From NCBI GenBank assembly GCA_028693165.1, contig JAQUVX010000001.1, positions 62,001-126,000 on the forward strand: a stretch of DNA of 64,000 nt, written 5' to 3'. The notes under the pieces were generated by a model. It saw only the letters and a program-made list of their open reading frames with translations. It did no database searches and was not told the DNA's origin. The stretch is from Lachnospiraceae bacterium (GTDB lineage Bacteria; Bacillota; Clostridia; Lachnospirales; Lachnospiraceae). Each line of letters begins with the position of its first letter. The stretch's first letter is position 1. Shown in pieces: positions 34,886 to 43,625 of this stretch. The position numbers and the translations under genes were made by a program.

Positions 34886-35917
34886 TTATTGTTTAACTTT
34901 TTTCACAATTTCCTGAGCAGACCAGTAATATTTACCATTTTCCAGTGGGATATCCGTTTGAATTGGTTGATTTAGCGCCTTTGCCGCCGAAAGATCCAGG
35001 ATTGCCTGTGCATATCGCCCTTTGTCTGAGGAAACGGTCCCCAGCATTTTCCCGGCCTGCACCGCCTCCTGTCCCGGCGTAGTGGCATCGATACCGATCA
35101 GATTGATCCGCTGACCTCCCGCGCGCTCCAACGCATCAATCGCTCCCAGCGCCATATCATCGTTGTTGCTGACCACAGGCTCGATCTCCCCCGGATACGT
35201 TTCCAGCCACTGCTCCATCAGTGCGGAGGCCTGGCTCCGCTCCCAGTTGGCGATGCCTCCCGTGATCTTCTCGATCGGAACACCCCCGTCCTTCAGCGTC
35301 TGGATCGACCACTCGGTGCGGATCAGCGAATCCTGATGGCTGCTCTCCCCCTCAAGCAGCACATAGCTGACCTTTCCGTCTCCGTTAAAATCAATGCTCG
35401 CCGGATCCTCGCGGTACTGGCTGACCACAATATTGCCCTGCAGAACCGCCGACTCCTTCGCGTCCACGCCCACATAATAGAGCTGATCCCAACGGTTCAT
35501 ATCTTCCTCCACCGGCTGGCGGTTGAAGAACACGACCGGAACCCCGGCCGTCATGGCCCGGTCGATCATAACCGATGCATCCATCCGGTCCACGGGGTTG
35601 ATGCAGAGCACATCGCAGCCCAGGGAAATGAAGCGCTCCACCTGATTGTTCTGTGTATTCTGGCTTCCCTTGGCATCCTGAATGTCCAGCATGACCTTGA
35701 TTCCGCTCTTTTGCTCATAAGCCTTTGCGCGCTCCTCCAGCTCGCCGCGGATATTGTTGATAAAGGTATCATCGCCGCGGTAAAGGCTCACACCGATCCG
35801 GACGGATTTCTTTTCCTCCGCCACCGGCTTCCCGGCGCACCCGGACAGTAACAGTGCTGCGCAAAGTGTAAGCACCACTCCCGTTTTTGTAAACCGCAGG
35901 AATCTTCTTTTCCTCAT
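34886..35917 (-). CDS. Second MglB-like sugar-binding lipoprotein, linked to the two-component system
   Basis: A 343-residue lipoprotein with lipobox Cys27 (LLSGC). It is paralogous to MglB at 33612: the calcium-loop sequence DFNGDGKVSYVLLEGES and the regions VSNNDDMALGAIDALERAGG, LIGIDATTPGQEAV and GTVSSDKGRYAQAI align with it. It lies 11 bases downstream of a membrane-anchored binding protein and of the YesM/YesN pair, and upstream of the separate mglBAC promoter. Its position suggests that it serves signal reception rather than, or as well as, transport. Confidence 0.9.
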   Translation of the reverse strand: MRKRRFLRFTKTGVVLTLCAALLLSGCAGKPVAEEKKSVRIGVSLYRGDDTFINNIRGELEERAKAYEQKSGIKVMLDIQDAKGSQNTQNNQVERFISLGCDVLCINPVDRMDASVMIDRAMTAGVPVVFFNRQPVEEDMNRWDQLYYVGVDAKESAVLQGNIVVSQYREDPASIDFNGDGKVSYVLLEGESSHQDSLIRTEWSIQTLKDGGVPIEKITGGIANWERSQASALMEQWLETYPGEIEPVVSNNDDMALGAIDALERAGGQRINLIGIDATTPGQEAVQAGKMLGTVSSDKGRYAQAILDLSAAKALNQPIQTDIPLENGKYYWSAQEIVKKVKQ

Positions 35918-35928
35918 GACGTTTCCTC

Positions 35929-36903
35929 CTATTCGATCGGATACAGCATTTTTTCATACTGTGGCCTGCGCAGATCTTCTTTCTCAATATAGTAGCTTTC
36001 CAGAACGGTCTGTTCCTGGATAATCTGATTTCCGATTGCCTCCACCGCTCGTTTGACGCTCAGATATCCGGCACTGAAATCATCCGTCACGCAGATTCCG
36101 GTCACGAGATTCCTGTCCAGCGCCGTCAGAATCGACGGGGTCGTCCCGCGCCCGTAAAGTCCCTGGATATGTGAAAAATAGACGGAGCTGTCTGCCAGAA
36201 TCGCCGCTGTCCGGGCAAGGCTGTTCTGGTCGAGGGCAATGATGACCGCAGTGCGGGGTTCCGGATAGACCAGCTCCTCGATGGTCTTTCGAAACGTGTC
36301 CTCCTCCCGGCTCTGAAACCATGCCGTCTGATAACCGGCCTCATTAAGCTCTGCCATGATTCCGTCATGAAATCTCCGGGTCACCACGTTGTCGTGGTTT
36401 TCTGAGAACAGGTAGACCGGGATCTCCGGTGTATGTTTTCGGATCACCTGTGCGGCAAGCTGCTGTCCCATCGCATAGAAATCCGTCGTTATGACAGCCG
36501 AGATCCGGTCGACCGGAAGTTCTCCGTTTACCAGAACAAGCGGAACCGTGATCCGCTTCTGTGCAAGCTCCTCCTCGATCATCGCCTCATCTACCGGAGC
36601 AAGAACCAGTGCCCGCGCCCCGTCCTGCTGCTCCCGCAGGATCATCTCAAGCTGCTGGTCGGCATCATTTGCCTCATAGAGTGTGATAAAGCTGACATCT
36701 GCATTCAGTTCCATTGCTGCCCGATCCATGCCCTTGCGAAAATTCACATAATTCTCATCCCGCACATCCTCAACAATGACGGAAAGCGGATACACCTCAC
36801 TTTTCTGCTCCTTGATGATCAGATCCGTAGACGAGAGCAGATACAAAAAGACCAGCACAGCGGCATAAAAGACCCACAATATTTTTTCTTTTCTGGTTAT
36901 CAT
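35929..36903 (-). CDS. Membrane-anchored LacI-type sugar-binding protein, putative co-sensor
   Basis: A 324-residue protein with an uncleaved N-terminal TM segment (about 8-26, ILWVFYAAVLVFLYLLSS) and no lipobox. A periplasmic-binding type I fold follows: PLSVIVEDVRDENYVNFRKG, LVLAPVDEAMIEEELAQK, VPLVLVNGELPVDRI, VYLFSENHDNVVTRRFHDG and TAVIIALDQNSLARTAAI. The start at 36903 gives a four-base ATGA overlap with the kinase gene, so the two are co-translated. Membrane anchoring next to a histidine kinase recalls XylFII, which in Clostridium beijerinckii binds xylose and controls the LytS kinase; a similar role here is inference. Confidence 0.85.
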   Translation of the reverse strand: MITRKEKILWVFYAAVLVFLYLLSSTDLIIKEQKSEVYPLSVIVEDVRDENYVNFRKGMDRAAMELNADVSFITLYEANDADQQLEMILREQQDGARALVLAPVDEAMIEEELAQKRITVPLVLVNGELPVDRISAVITTDFYAMGQQLAAQVIRKHTPEIPVYLFSENHDNVVTRRFHDGIMAELNEAGYQTAWFQSREEDTFRKTIEELVYPEPRTAVIIALDQNSLARTAAILADSSVYFSHIQGLYGRGTTPSILTALDRNLVTGICVTDDFSAGYLSVKRAVEAIGNQIIQEQTVLESYYIEKEDLRRPQYEKMLYPIE

Positions 36904-38690
36904 TTTTTTTCTTTCTCCATGATCTCCTGATACGATGTCGCGGGAAGATGAATGCTCACGCAAGTTCCCTCATCCGGTTCTGATTCGATCGTCAGGCCGT
37001 ATTCCTCACCGAAATACAGCCGGATCCGTTCATTGACATTCTTGACGCCGATGCCGGAGCCACGGTTGGAGGACTTATGCGGCTGGTCCGTCAGCAGGCT
37101 GTCCGCCTGTTCCTTCGTCATCCCGAGTCCATTATCCTGAATCGTGAACCACAGATCTGCTCCGTCCTGTCTGGCCGTGATCGTGATCCTGCCGTCGCCG
37201 TCCATGAATTCCATACCGTGATAGATGGCATTCTCCACCAGCGGCTGCAGCATCAGTTTCAGGCTCGCCAGATTAAGAACCTCCGGAGCCGCATTGATCT
37301 CATAGATAAATTTGTTCTTGAACCGCATCTGCTGAATCATCAGGTAATTGCGCACATGCTCCAGCTCATCCCGAACCGGAATGATGCTCTTGCCCTTGCT
37401 CAGACTGATGCGGAAGAAGCGGGCCAGCGCCGTCACCAGCTTGACGGCCTCCGCCTTCTGCTCATTCTCGATCATCCAGACAATGATATCCAGCGTATTG
37501 TACAAAAAATGCGGGTTGATCTGCGACTGCAAGGTGTCAAACTCACTCTTTCGCTTGGATTCATGCTCTGCAACGATATCATTCATCAGCACCTGGATCT
37601 GGTGCGCCATATCTCCGATCGAACGGCCCAGATGCTGGATCTCGTAGGAACCGCCCGTATAGACCTCCGTGTCAAGCTCCCCCGCCTCCAGCGCGTTGAC
37701 CGACTTTTCCAGCTTTTGAATCGGTACGGTGATACGGTTGGAAATATAGGCATTGATGATCACGAGGACAAACAGGAAAAACGCGACCACGAACACCAGA
37801 AACAGCTTTGTCTTTAAGTTGTTCAGCGCGATGCCCTTCTCCGGTGTCACCCCGATGATCTTCCAGCCGGTATACCCCACCGACTTGACCGTGATGTCCC
37901 GTTTCTCTCCCCGGAAGGTTTCCCGGTAATTGCCGTCCCGATATCCGGCCGCCACCTGGCTGTTTTCCTGCACCTGACCGGCGTCAATCAGCTGCATCTG
38001 CGGATGATAAATCATCTCGCCCGTGCTGCTGATCAGATAGAGATACCCTCTGTTTCCCAGCGTGATATTGTCCAAAAGCTGCTTCAAGCTCCCATAAGAG
38101 ATGTCCATGAGCAGCACACCCTGATCCGTGGAGGTTCCATGTGTGATTTCCACCGCACGGGACATGGAGATGACCCAGCGGTACTGATTTTCATTGTTGT
38201 CAAAGATATACTGCACGTGCGGCGTTGTGAAATGCAGATTGTCCGTTCTCCGCAGCGTATTTTCAAACCACTCCTCCCGCGTCACATCCAGGCCGGTCTT
38301 TAAGCGCGCCGCCGGAACCGCCGACAAAAGCTCCCCGTCCTTCGAGAGCAGTGCGATGTTGGATATGCTGTCCTTATTATTGTCGTACAGCAGCGTGAAT
38401 TCATTGTTCACGGACTCCTTCGACATGTCGGCATTTTTGATCACTCCGTAATACAGGGAATCCGACAGCTTCATGATCGTACGCAAATAGGCATCCACCG
38501 AGCGGTTGACCTGGCTTAACATCGCCTGGTTCTCCTCCTGAATGGTGGCCGTCATCTGGCTGGAAAGACGTCCGTACATGGAAATGCCAATCAAAAGAAT
38601 AGCCACCAGAGCGCTGACCGTAAAGTAAATATAAATGGTATAACGGATACTTGCCTTGTTCAGGAATCCTGATTTCTGAGGCTCTGCCAT
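36900..38690 (-). CDS. YesM-type sensor histidine kinase
   Basis: A 596-residue kinase. GGAGG lies five bases before the ATG at 38690. TM1 is at about 14-37, an extracellular dCache-like domain at about 40-290, TM2 at about 296-318, then HAMP (ITVPIQKLEKSVNALEAGEL). The His_kinase domain carries the phospho-acceptor motif QINPHFLYNTLDIIVWMI, and the HATPase domain has N-box LQPLVENAIYHGM, DNGLGMT and GSGIGVKNVNERI. Together with the following binding proteins and the preceding response regulator it forms a sugar-responsive signalling unit, probably controlling mglBAC. Confidence 0.94.
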   Translation of the reverse strand: MAEPQKSGFLNKASIRYTIYIYFTVSALVAILLIGISMYGRLSSQMTATIQEENQAMLSQVNRSVDAYLRTIMKLSDSLYYGVIKNADMSKESVNNEFTLLYDNNKDSISNIALLSKDGELLSAVPAARLKTGLDVTREEWFENTLRRTDNLHFTTPHVQYIFDNNENQYRWVISMSRAVEITHGTSTDQGVLLMDISYGSLKQLLDNITLGNRGYLYLISSTGEMIYHPQMQLIDAGQVQENSQVAAGYRDGNYRETFRGEKRDITVKSVGYTGWKIIGVTPEKGIALNNLKTKLFLVFVVAFFLFVLVIINAYISNRITVPIQKLEKSVNALEAGELDTEVYTGGSYEIQHLGRSIGDMAHQIQVLMNDIVAEHESKRKSEFDTLQSQINPHFLYNTLDIIVWMIENEQKAEAVKLVTALARFFRISLSKGKSIIPVRDELEHVRNYLMIQQMRFKNKFIYEINAAPEVLNLASLKLMLQPLVENAIYHGMEFMDGDGRITITARQDGADLWFTIQDNGLGMTKEQADSLLTDQPHKSSNRGSGIGVKNVNERIRLYFGEEYGLTIESEPDEGTCVSIHLPATSYQEIMEKEKK

Positions 38691-38708
38691 GACTTCCTCC
38701 AAACGCGT

Positions 38709-40325
38709 TTACTCTTTTCCGGCTGAGCGGAACTTCGTGGGTGACACCCCAAAACGCTTCTTAAATACATAGCTGAAATAGTTCTGCTCCTGATATCCGA
38801 TCTTCTGTGCAATCACATAGGTCTTGTCATCGGTCTCGTTCAACAGCTCCACCGCACGGCTCAGACGAACCTCGGTCAGATAACCGATATAGGTCTGTCC
38901 GGTTTCCTTTTTAAACATGGTGGAGAAATACGCCGGGCTCATATGAAGCTCCCTGCAAATCATCTCCACAGACAGATCCGGATCCGGATAATGCTCCTGG
39001 ATATAGCTTTTTGCCTCCACGATCACCTTTTTTGTAGTATTGTCCCGTTCCCGGTTCAGAACTTCATTCATGCGGCAGCCCACCGCAATCATCCAGGTCT
39101 CAAATTCATCTCTGCGCTGAATGGTCATCAGGATATCCCGGTACTGATCCTGGGTATTGAACATATCACCCGGATTCAGATCGTACTGCTGCATCAGCCT
39201 TGTCATACAGTTCACAATGGACATCATGTAAAGCTGATGCTGACGCAGATGCACCCTGGCATCCTCCATCCGTGCAATCAGCTCCTTGATTGTGGTCTCA
39301 ATCTTTTCTCGAGGGCCGAATTTAACCGCGGCCACGAGCGCCGCTTCCTCCTGACTGGTCATCTGCAGGCTTCCGCGGTTGACCGGCTCCACATCATTGA
39401 TGTAGATCGGTTTTCCTCCGCCCACGATCGCCTTATAGCCCAGGGCATCGATGGCAAGCTGGTAGGATTTTCCGATCTGCTCTAAATCCTGACAGCCGCA
39501 GCCGACTCCGATGGTGATAGGTACCTGCAAAATCTTTTTGCTCTCCTTGCAGATTTCGTTGAGCAGGTCAATCAGTCCGGTCTGCGTATTCTCCTCATCC
39601 ACCGCCGCAATCAACGTCAGCCCCGCTGTGGAATTGAAGATGGAGAAACGGTAGCATTTTTCCAGATTATCCTCCATAAGCTGCTTGACGGAGATGGGAA
39701 TCAGCTCCTGATGTAGAGAAAGCACGCGCTCGGCCGTCTGCTCCTCCTGCTCCACGGCGATCACGGCGGCCAGCCATTTGCGCGCCCCCAGGATATCAAT
39801 CTCATACTCCTTGAGTTTCTTTTCGATCTCCTCGCTTCCCACGGCACTGCGCACCATATCGTTTAAGAACAGCTCACGCAGAATGGGAAGGCTGCTCCGG
39901 TAGCTGTCGCGCAGCAAGTTCACATTGCGCCTCTGCTCGATCTCCTCGTCCAGATTTTCCTTTACCCGGCCCAGGATCTCGGTCAGCTCCTCCACGTTGA
40001 CCGGTTTTAAGATATACTCGGTCACATTCAGCTTGATAGCCTGCTGCGCATATTCAAAATCATCAAAGCCGGAAAAAATCAGTACCTTGATGGACGGATA
40101 TTTCTGTCGGATTCTTGCCGTCAGAGTCAGACCATCCATGTAGGGCATACGGATATCGGTCATAACCACATCCGGTTCCAGCTGTTCGATCTTTTCCAGC
40201 GCTTCCTGTCCGTTCTCCGCGTCCCCCGCCACCTCAAATCCCAGTCGTTCCCAGTCTATTTTTCGGATAATGCCTTTGCGCACTTCCTCCTCATCGTCCA
40301 CCAGAATGATTCGATATAAGCTCAT
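38709..40325 (-). CDS. YesN-type response regulator with AraC DNA-binding domain
   Basis: A 538-residue response regulator. The receiver domain (1-120) has the acidic pair Asp10/Asp11 (ILVDDE), phospho-acceptor Asp57 (VVMTDIRMPYMDG) and Lys in EYILKPVNV. A long middle region (about 130-430) of the YesN type follows, then two AraC helix-turn-helix motifs (about 437-535; LSVEMICRELHMSPAYFSTM and TYVIAQKIGYQEQNYFSYVF). The ATG overlaps the cobD stop codon in ATGA, so it is translationally coupled to the cobamide operon. AAGGAG lies about 12 bases upstream. It probably activates sugar-uptake genes such as mglBAC. Confidence 0.94.
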   Translation of the reverse strand: MSLYRIILVDDEEEVRKGIIRKIDWERLGFEVAGDAENGQEALEKIEQLEPDVVMTDIRMPYMDGLTLTARIRQKYPSIKVLIFSGFDDFEYAQQAIKLNVTEYILKPVNVEELTEILGRVKENLDEEIEQRRNVNLLRDSYRSSLPILRELFLNDMVRSAVGSEEIEKKLKEYEIDILGARKWLAAVIAVEQEEQTAERVLSLHQELIPISVKQLMEDNLEKCYRFSIFNSTAGLTLIAAVDEENTQTGLIDLLNEICKESKKILQVPITIGVGCGCQDLEQIGKSYQLAIDALGYKAIVGGGKPIYINDVEPVNRGSLQMTSQEEAALVAAVKFGPREKIETTIKELIARMEDARVHLRQHQLYMMSIVNCMTRLMQQYDLNPGDMFNTQDQYRDILMTIQRRDEFETWMIAVGCRMNEVLNRERDNTTKKVIVEAKSYIQEHYPDPDLSVEMICRELHMSPAYFSTMFKKETGQTYIGYLTEVRLSRAVELLNETDDKTYVIAQKIGYQEQNYFSYVFKKRFGVSPTKFRSAGKE

Positions 40326-41428
40326 CGCTGCCACGCTCCTTTTGTAAGTGATATAATCTGCTTAAACTGCTCCAGCAGATAACGGTTTTCCTCCGGTGTA
40401 CGAATGCAGACGCGATAAAATCCCGGTCCCAGTCCGGCATAATTGCTGCAGTCGCGAATCAACAGCTTCTGTTCCCGGCAGCCTTCATAGAGTGACTTCT
40501 TCTCCCCGCTGTTCCCGGCAGTCACTCCGCGCTCCCACGGCACCTGAAAGAGGACATAATTTGCCTCCGAATCGTAGACTGTCAGGCCGAGCCGTTTCAG
40601 TCCGCACGTCAGATTCGGACGCTGCTCTTTTAACAGGGCCCGCGTCTGTTGCAGATAAGAAGTCTGCTTTAAGGCCGCAATCCCGGCCTCCTGCGCCGGT
40701 ACCGACACGCTCCAGGGCTGCCTCAAGCGCCGCATCTGTGCGAGAAGCTGCGTGTTCGCGCAGACCGCATAGCCAAGCCGAACCCCAGCCATGGCATAGC
40801 TTTTGGTAAACGCTTTCAAAATCAGCATATTCGGGTACTTCTCTATCGTTCCGAGCATGGAATACTGCTCCGGCTCCTCCAAAAACGCACCGAAGCATTC
40901 GTCCAGCACCAGTAGGGTGCCGGTGCTCCGACAGGCGTCCGCCAGCTTTTCCAGCTCGCTGTTTCGGACCGGAATTCCGGTCGGATTGTTCGGGTTGCAA
41001 AAAAACACCAGCTCGGTATCCTGTGTCAGGCATCCGATCAGTTCGTCCATTGGCACGTGAAATCCCTCTTCCTCGCGCAGAAGATATTGCCGGATCTCAC
41101 AGCCAACCCCTTGCAGTGCCTGGCCGTACTCCGAGAAGGTCGGCACTGCCAGAAGTGCACGCCGCGGACGAAGGGTCTGCACCAGCTGGAAGATCAAATC
41201 TGCTGCCCCATTCCCGCACAAAATCTCCTCCGAACGGATCTGATGATGCCGTGCCAGCGCATCCCGCAGTGCCGCACATTCCGAATCCGGGTAACGATCC
41301 CAGTGTTCCACCGAAGCGCGCAGCGCATCCTTCACCGCTTCCGGCATCCCAAACGGATTTAAATTAACAGAAAAATCGTGGGTGATCACATTCCGGTAAA
41401 TATCGCCGCCATGCATCGCGTGATCCAT
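40322..41428 (-). CDS. cobD: Threonine-phosphate decarboxylase CobD
   Basis: A PLP enzyme of aminotransferase fold I that makes (R)-1-amino-2-propanol O-phosphate for the nucleotide loop of cobamides. The 368-residue protein has the HGGDIY start typical of CobD/CobC, DFSVNLNPFGMPEAV, CNPNNPTG, LVLDECFGAFLEEPE and the PLP lysine in LKAFTKSYAMAGVRLGY, plus RVCIRTPEENRYLLE near the end. Histidinol-phosphate aminotransferase is the alternative, but HGGDIY and the neighbour cbiB favour CobD. AGGAGG lies seven bases before the ATG, inside cbiB (43-base overlap). Its stop overlaps the start of the response regulator. Confidence 0.92.
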   Translation of the reverse strand: MDHAMHGGDIYRNVITHDFSVNLNPFGMPEAVKDALRASVEHWDRYPDSECAALRDALARHHQIRSEEILCGNGAADLIFQLVQTLRPRRALLAVPTFSEYGQALQGVGCEIRQYLLREEEGFHVPMDELIGCLTQDTELVFFCNPNNPTGIPVRNSELEKLADACRSTGTLLVLDECFGAFLEEPEQYSMLGTIEKYPNMLILKAFTKSYAMAGVRLGYAVCANTQLLAQMRRLRQPWSVSVPAQEAGIAALKQTSYLQQTRALLKEQRPNLTCGLKRLGLTVYDSEANYVLFQVPWERGVTAGNSGEKKSLYEGCREQKLLIRDCSNYAGLGPGFYRVCIRTPEENRYLLEQFKQIISLTKGAWQR

Positions 41429-42378
41429 AGTATGCCTCCTGTTCCTGCCAGTAATCCGATCAGAGATGCCGTATACATCAGGCGGTTGGCCCGCACGATG
41501 TCCTCCGGCTCAATCGGACGGACCGGATCTCCGATCGTCGGCTTGCGATGAAGCACCCCAAAATACCAGGCATCTCCCGCAAGCTGCACCCCCAGCGCAC
41601 CGGCGCAGGCCGCCTCGCTCTGCGCCGAGTTGGGGCTCTTGTGGCAGCGGCGGTCTCTTTGCCAGATGCGCCACGCACCGCCCCCGTCCATACCCGGAAG
41701 CAGCCATGCCGCAAGAATCAAGAGCAGTGCCGTCAGCCGGGCCGGAATGTAATTGACCAGGTCGTCCAGCCGGGCTACCGCACGCCCAAAATACAGATAA
41801 CGCTCATTGCGGTATCCGATCATGGAATCCATCGTATTCACTGCTTTGTAAAAAAAGCCTCCCACCGGCCCCAGCAAAAGCATCCAGCACAGAGGCGCGA
41901 TCACACCGTCCGAGGCATTTTCTGCCACCGTCTCCACCGCCGCCTTCGCGATTCCCACTTCATCAAGCACCGCAGTGTCGCGTCCGACGATCATGGAAAC
42001 CGCCTTCCTGGCCGCCTCCACATCCGGCCGCTTCAGGGCATCATACACCTGCATGCTCTCCGTTTTCAACGCCCGCGCCGCAAGGATCTGCCAGCTCATC
42101 ACACTGCTTACGAGAAAACCGGCCAACGGGTGCACCCAGAACGCCAGCTTAAGGATTCCTCCGCTGACCAGCACCGCACTCGCCGTCACGATGCAGACCA
42201 GACATGCACCCGCCCGGTACTGTCCCTGATCCGTGTCTGGAAACCTGCGCCGCAGACGCTCTTCCAGCGTGGTGATCAGCCAGCCGATCGCCCGCACCGG
42301 ATGCCACCAGTCATGCGGATCTCCTATGATAAAGTCCAAAATAAAGCCTGCCCAGGCTGTCCATACAAATTGCGTCAT
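41386..42378 (-). CDS. cbiB: Adenosylcobinamide-phosphate synthase CbiB
   Basis: Membrane enzyme joining aminopropanol phosphate to adenosylcobyric acid. The 330-residue protein has several TM helices and family motifs: GFILDFIIGDPHDWWHPVRA (about 12-31), SMIVGRDTAVLDEVGIAKAA, VETVAENASDGVIAPLCWML, FFYKAVNTMDSMIGYRNERY and the end region SPNSAQSEAACAGALGVQLA. It is placed between the short cobU-like gene and cobD, which supplies its substrate. No strong ribosome site is seen, so coupling is likely. Confidence 0.95.
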   Translation of the reverse strand: MTQFVWTAWAGFILDFIIGDPHDWWHPVRAIGWLITTLEERLRRRFPDTDQGQYRAGACLVCIVTASAVLVSGGILKLAFWVHPLAGFLVSSVMSWQILAARALKTESMQVYDALKRPDVEAARKAVSMIVGRDTAVLDEVGIAKAAVETVAENASDGVIAPLCWMLLLGPVGGFFYKAVNTMDSMIGYRNERYLYFGRAVARLDDLVNYIPARLTALLLILAAWLLPGMDGGGAWRIWQRDRRCHKSPNSAQSEAACAGALGVQLAGDAWYFGVLHRKPTIGDPVRPIEPEDIVRANRLMYTASLIGLLAGTGGILWITRCMAAIFTGM

Positions 42379-42415
42379 ATTTTCGGCTCGTCTTTCTTAT
42401 CGTTCACTTCTTTTG

Positions 42416-42796
42416 TCAGGGTTTGATGCTCGTGGGGATTCCGCAGACCATGCGAAGAACCGTATCCGCTTCCGCTGCCAGCCGCTGTCCCAGATGCCCC
42501 ACGGCCTCCCGGTACTCCCGCTCTTTTTTTTCCAGCGGCACAATGCCATAGCCCACTTCATCCAGTGTCACAAGTTCAGGCATATCAAAGAACAGACTCT
42601 CTTCGAGTTTTTGCAGGTCGCCGCCGTCATATACGGCCTGACGAATCCATTCCTGCACGTTCAAAAGCACCTGCGCCTTTGTATCCGGCTGCCATGCTTC
42701 CTGTTGACCGTCCAGAATCCGATAGCCCTTCTCTTCTGCCAGCCTGCGCGCATAGGCCGCCTTTCCCTGGCACCTTCCTCCTATGATCAAAATCAT
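42416..42796 (-). CDS. Short CobU-like P-loop protein
   Basis: A 126-residue protein whose start at 42796 is fixed by GGAGG six bases upstream. It starts ILIIGGRCQGKAAYARRLAE, a P-loop placed exactly as in CobU but lacking the usual S/T after Lys. Later stretches such as ELVTLDEVGYGIVPLEKKER resemble the CobU region VTNEVG-G-VP and a following helix. It lacks about 50 residues of the centre of CobU, including the segment with the guanylylated His. A normal CobU is encoded at 44294-44809, so this is a divergent paralogue: perhaps a stand-alone cobinamide kinase, a regulatory subunit, or a decaying duplicate. Confidence 0.7.
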   Translation of the reverse strand: MILIIGGRCQGKAAYARRLAEEKGYRILDGQQEAWQPDTKAQVLLNVQEWIRQAVYDGGDLQKLEESLFFDMPELVTLDEVGYGIVPLEKKEREYREAVGHLGQRLAAEADTVLRMVCGIPTSIKP

Positions 42797-42836
42797 GGAA
42801 TTCCTCCGTATATTCATTGGGTGTATTTCGTTCGCT

Positions 42837-43625
42837 TTACCTGGCGCATACGGCCAGAACCGTTACCAGAACAAGTTCTGTGATCTGCAAAAAATACCCG
42901 GCCAGATCTCCGGTCACTCCGCCAAATTCTCTCAAACTCATCCGGTAATACCAGCCAAACACGGCCAGTGCCGCCAGCGTCAGCACCGCCGCCAGCACCG
43001 CGCCGCCGGTCACATACCAGAACAGCACCGCGCCGCAGCCCCAGACCGTCAGCACCGCGCGGACAATCTGTTTTTCCGCACCGGAAGAAAAGGTGCTTGC
43101 CAGCCCGTCCTTCTTCGCCTTCGGAAACGTCACGACTGACCAGCCGCTGAGTGCCCGCGTCATCACATAGATCCCGGCAGCAGCCGGAAATGCCCGGCCC
43201 GGAAGCTGCGACACCGCCGCCACATAAAGCAGCAGGTACACGCCGCACCCCAAAATGGCGAAGGCGCCCGCGTGCGGATCCTTTAGGATCTCAAGTTTTT
43301 TCTCCCGCCCCTCAAAGGAGCTGCGCGCATCCACCGTGTCCAGAAATCCGTCCATATGGATGCCTCCGCTGACCAGAAGCGGCAGCGCCGTCCCCAGACA
43401 GCAGCGTGCCAGTGTGCCAAGCTGCATCGTTTCTGCCGCCCAGAAAAGTACGCTCATCAGTGCGCCGATGACCACGCCGACGATTGGAAAAAAGGCCAGA
43501 GCATATTTCATGCCCTCTGCACTCCAGACGATCTGCGGCATGGGGATCCGGGAATACATGGAACAGGCAATGACCAGCCCATCCAGCCAGCATCCGGTCA
43601 CCGCCTCGTCATTTCTGTTCTTCAA
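42837..43625 (-). CDS. cobS: Adenosylcobinamide-GDP ribazoletransferase CobS
   Basis: Membrane enzyme that attaches the lower ligand riboside to adenosylcobinamide-GDP. About seven hydrophobic helices and the CobS motifs are present: SRIPMPQIVWS, LPLLVSGGIHMDGFLDTVDA, REKKLEILKDPHAGAFAILG and EFGGVTGDLAGYFLQITELV. The frame is open to 43664 but no ATG has a suitable ribosome site. I chose TTG at 43625 because GGAGG lies six bases before it, giving 262 residues and a 17-base overlap with the DUF4230 gene. GTG at 43601 is the alternative. Confidence 0.93.
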   Translation of the reverse strand: MKNRNDEAVTGCWLDGLVIACSMYSRIPMPQIVWSAEGMKYALAFFPIVGVVIGALMSVLFWAAETMQLGTLARCCLGTALPLLVSGGIHMDGFLDTVDARSSFEGREKKLEILKDPHAGAFAILGCGVYLLLYVAAVSQLPGRAFPAAAGIYVMTRALSGWSVVTFPKAKKDGLASTFSSGAEKQIVRAVLTVWGCGAVLFWYVTGGAVLAAVLTLAALAVFGWYYRMSLREFGGVTGDLAGYFLQITELVLVTVLAVCAR

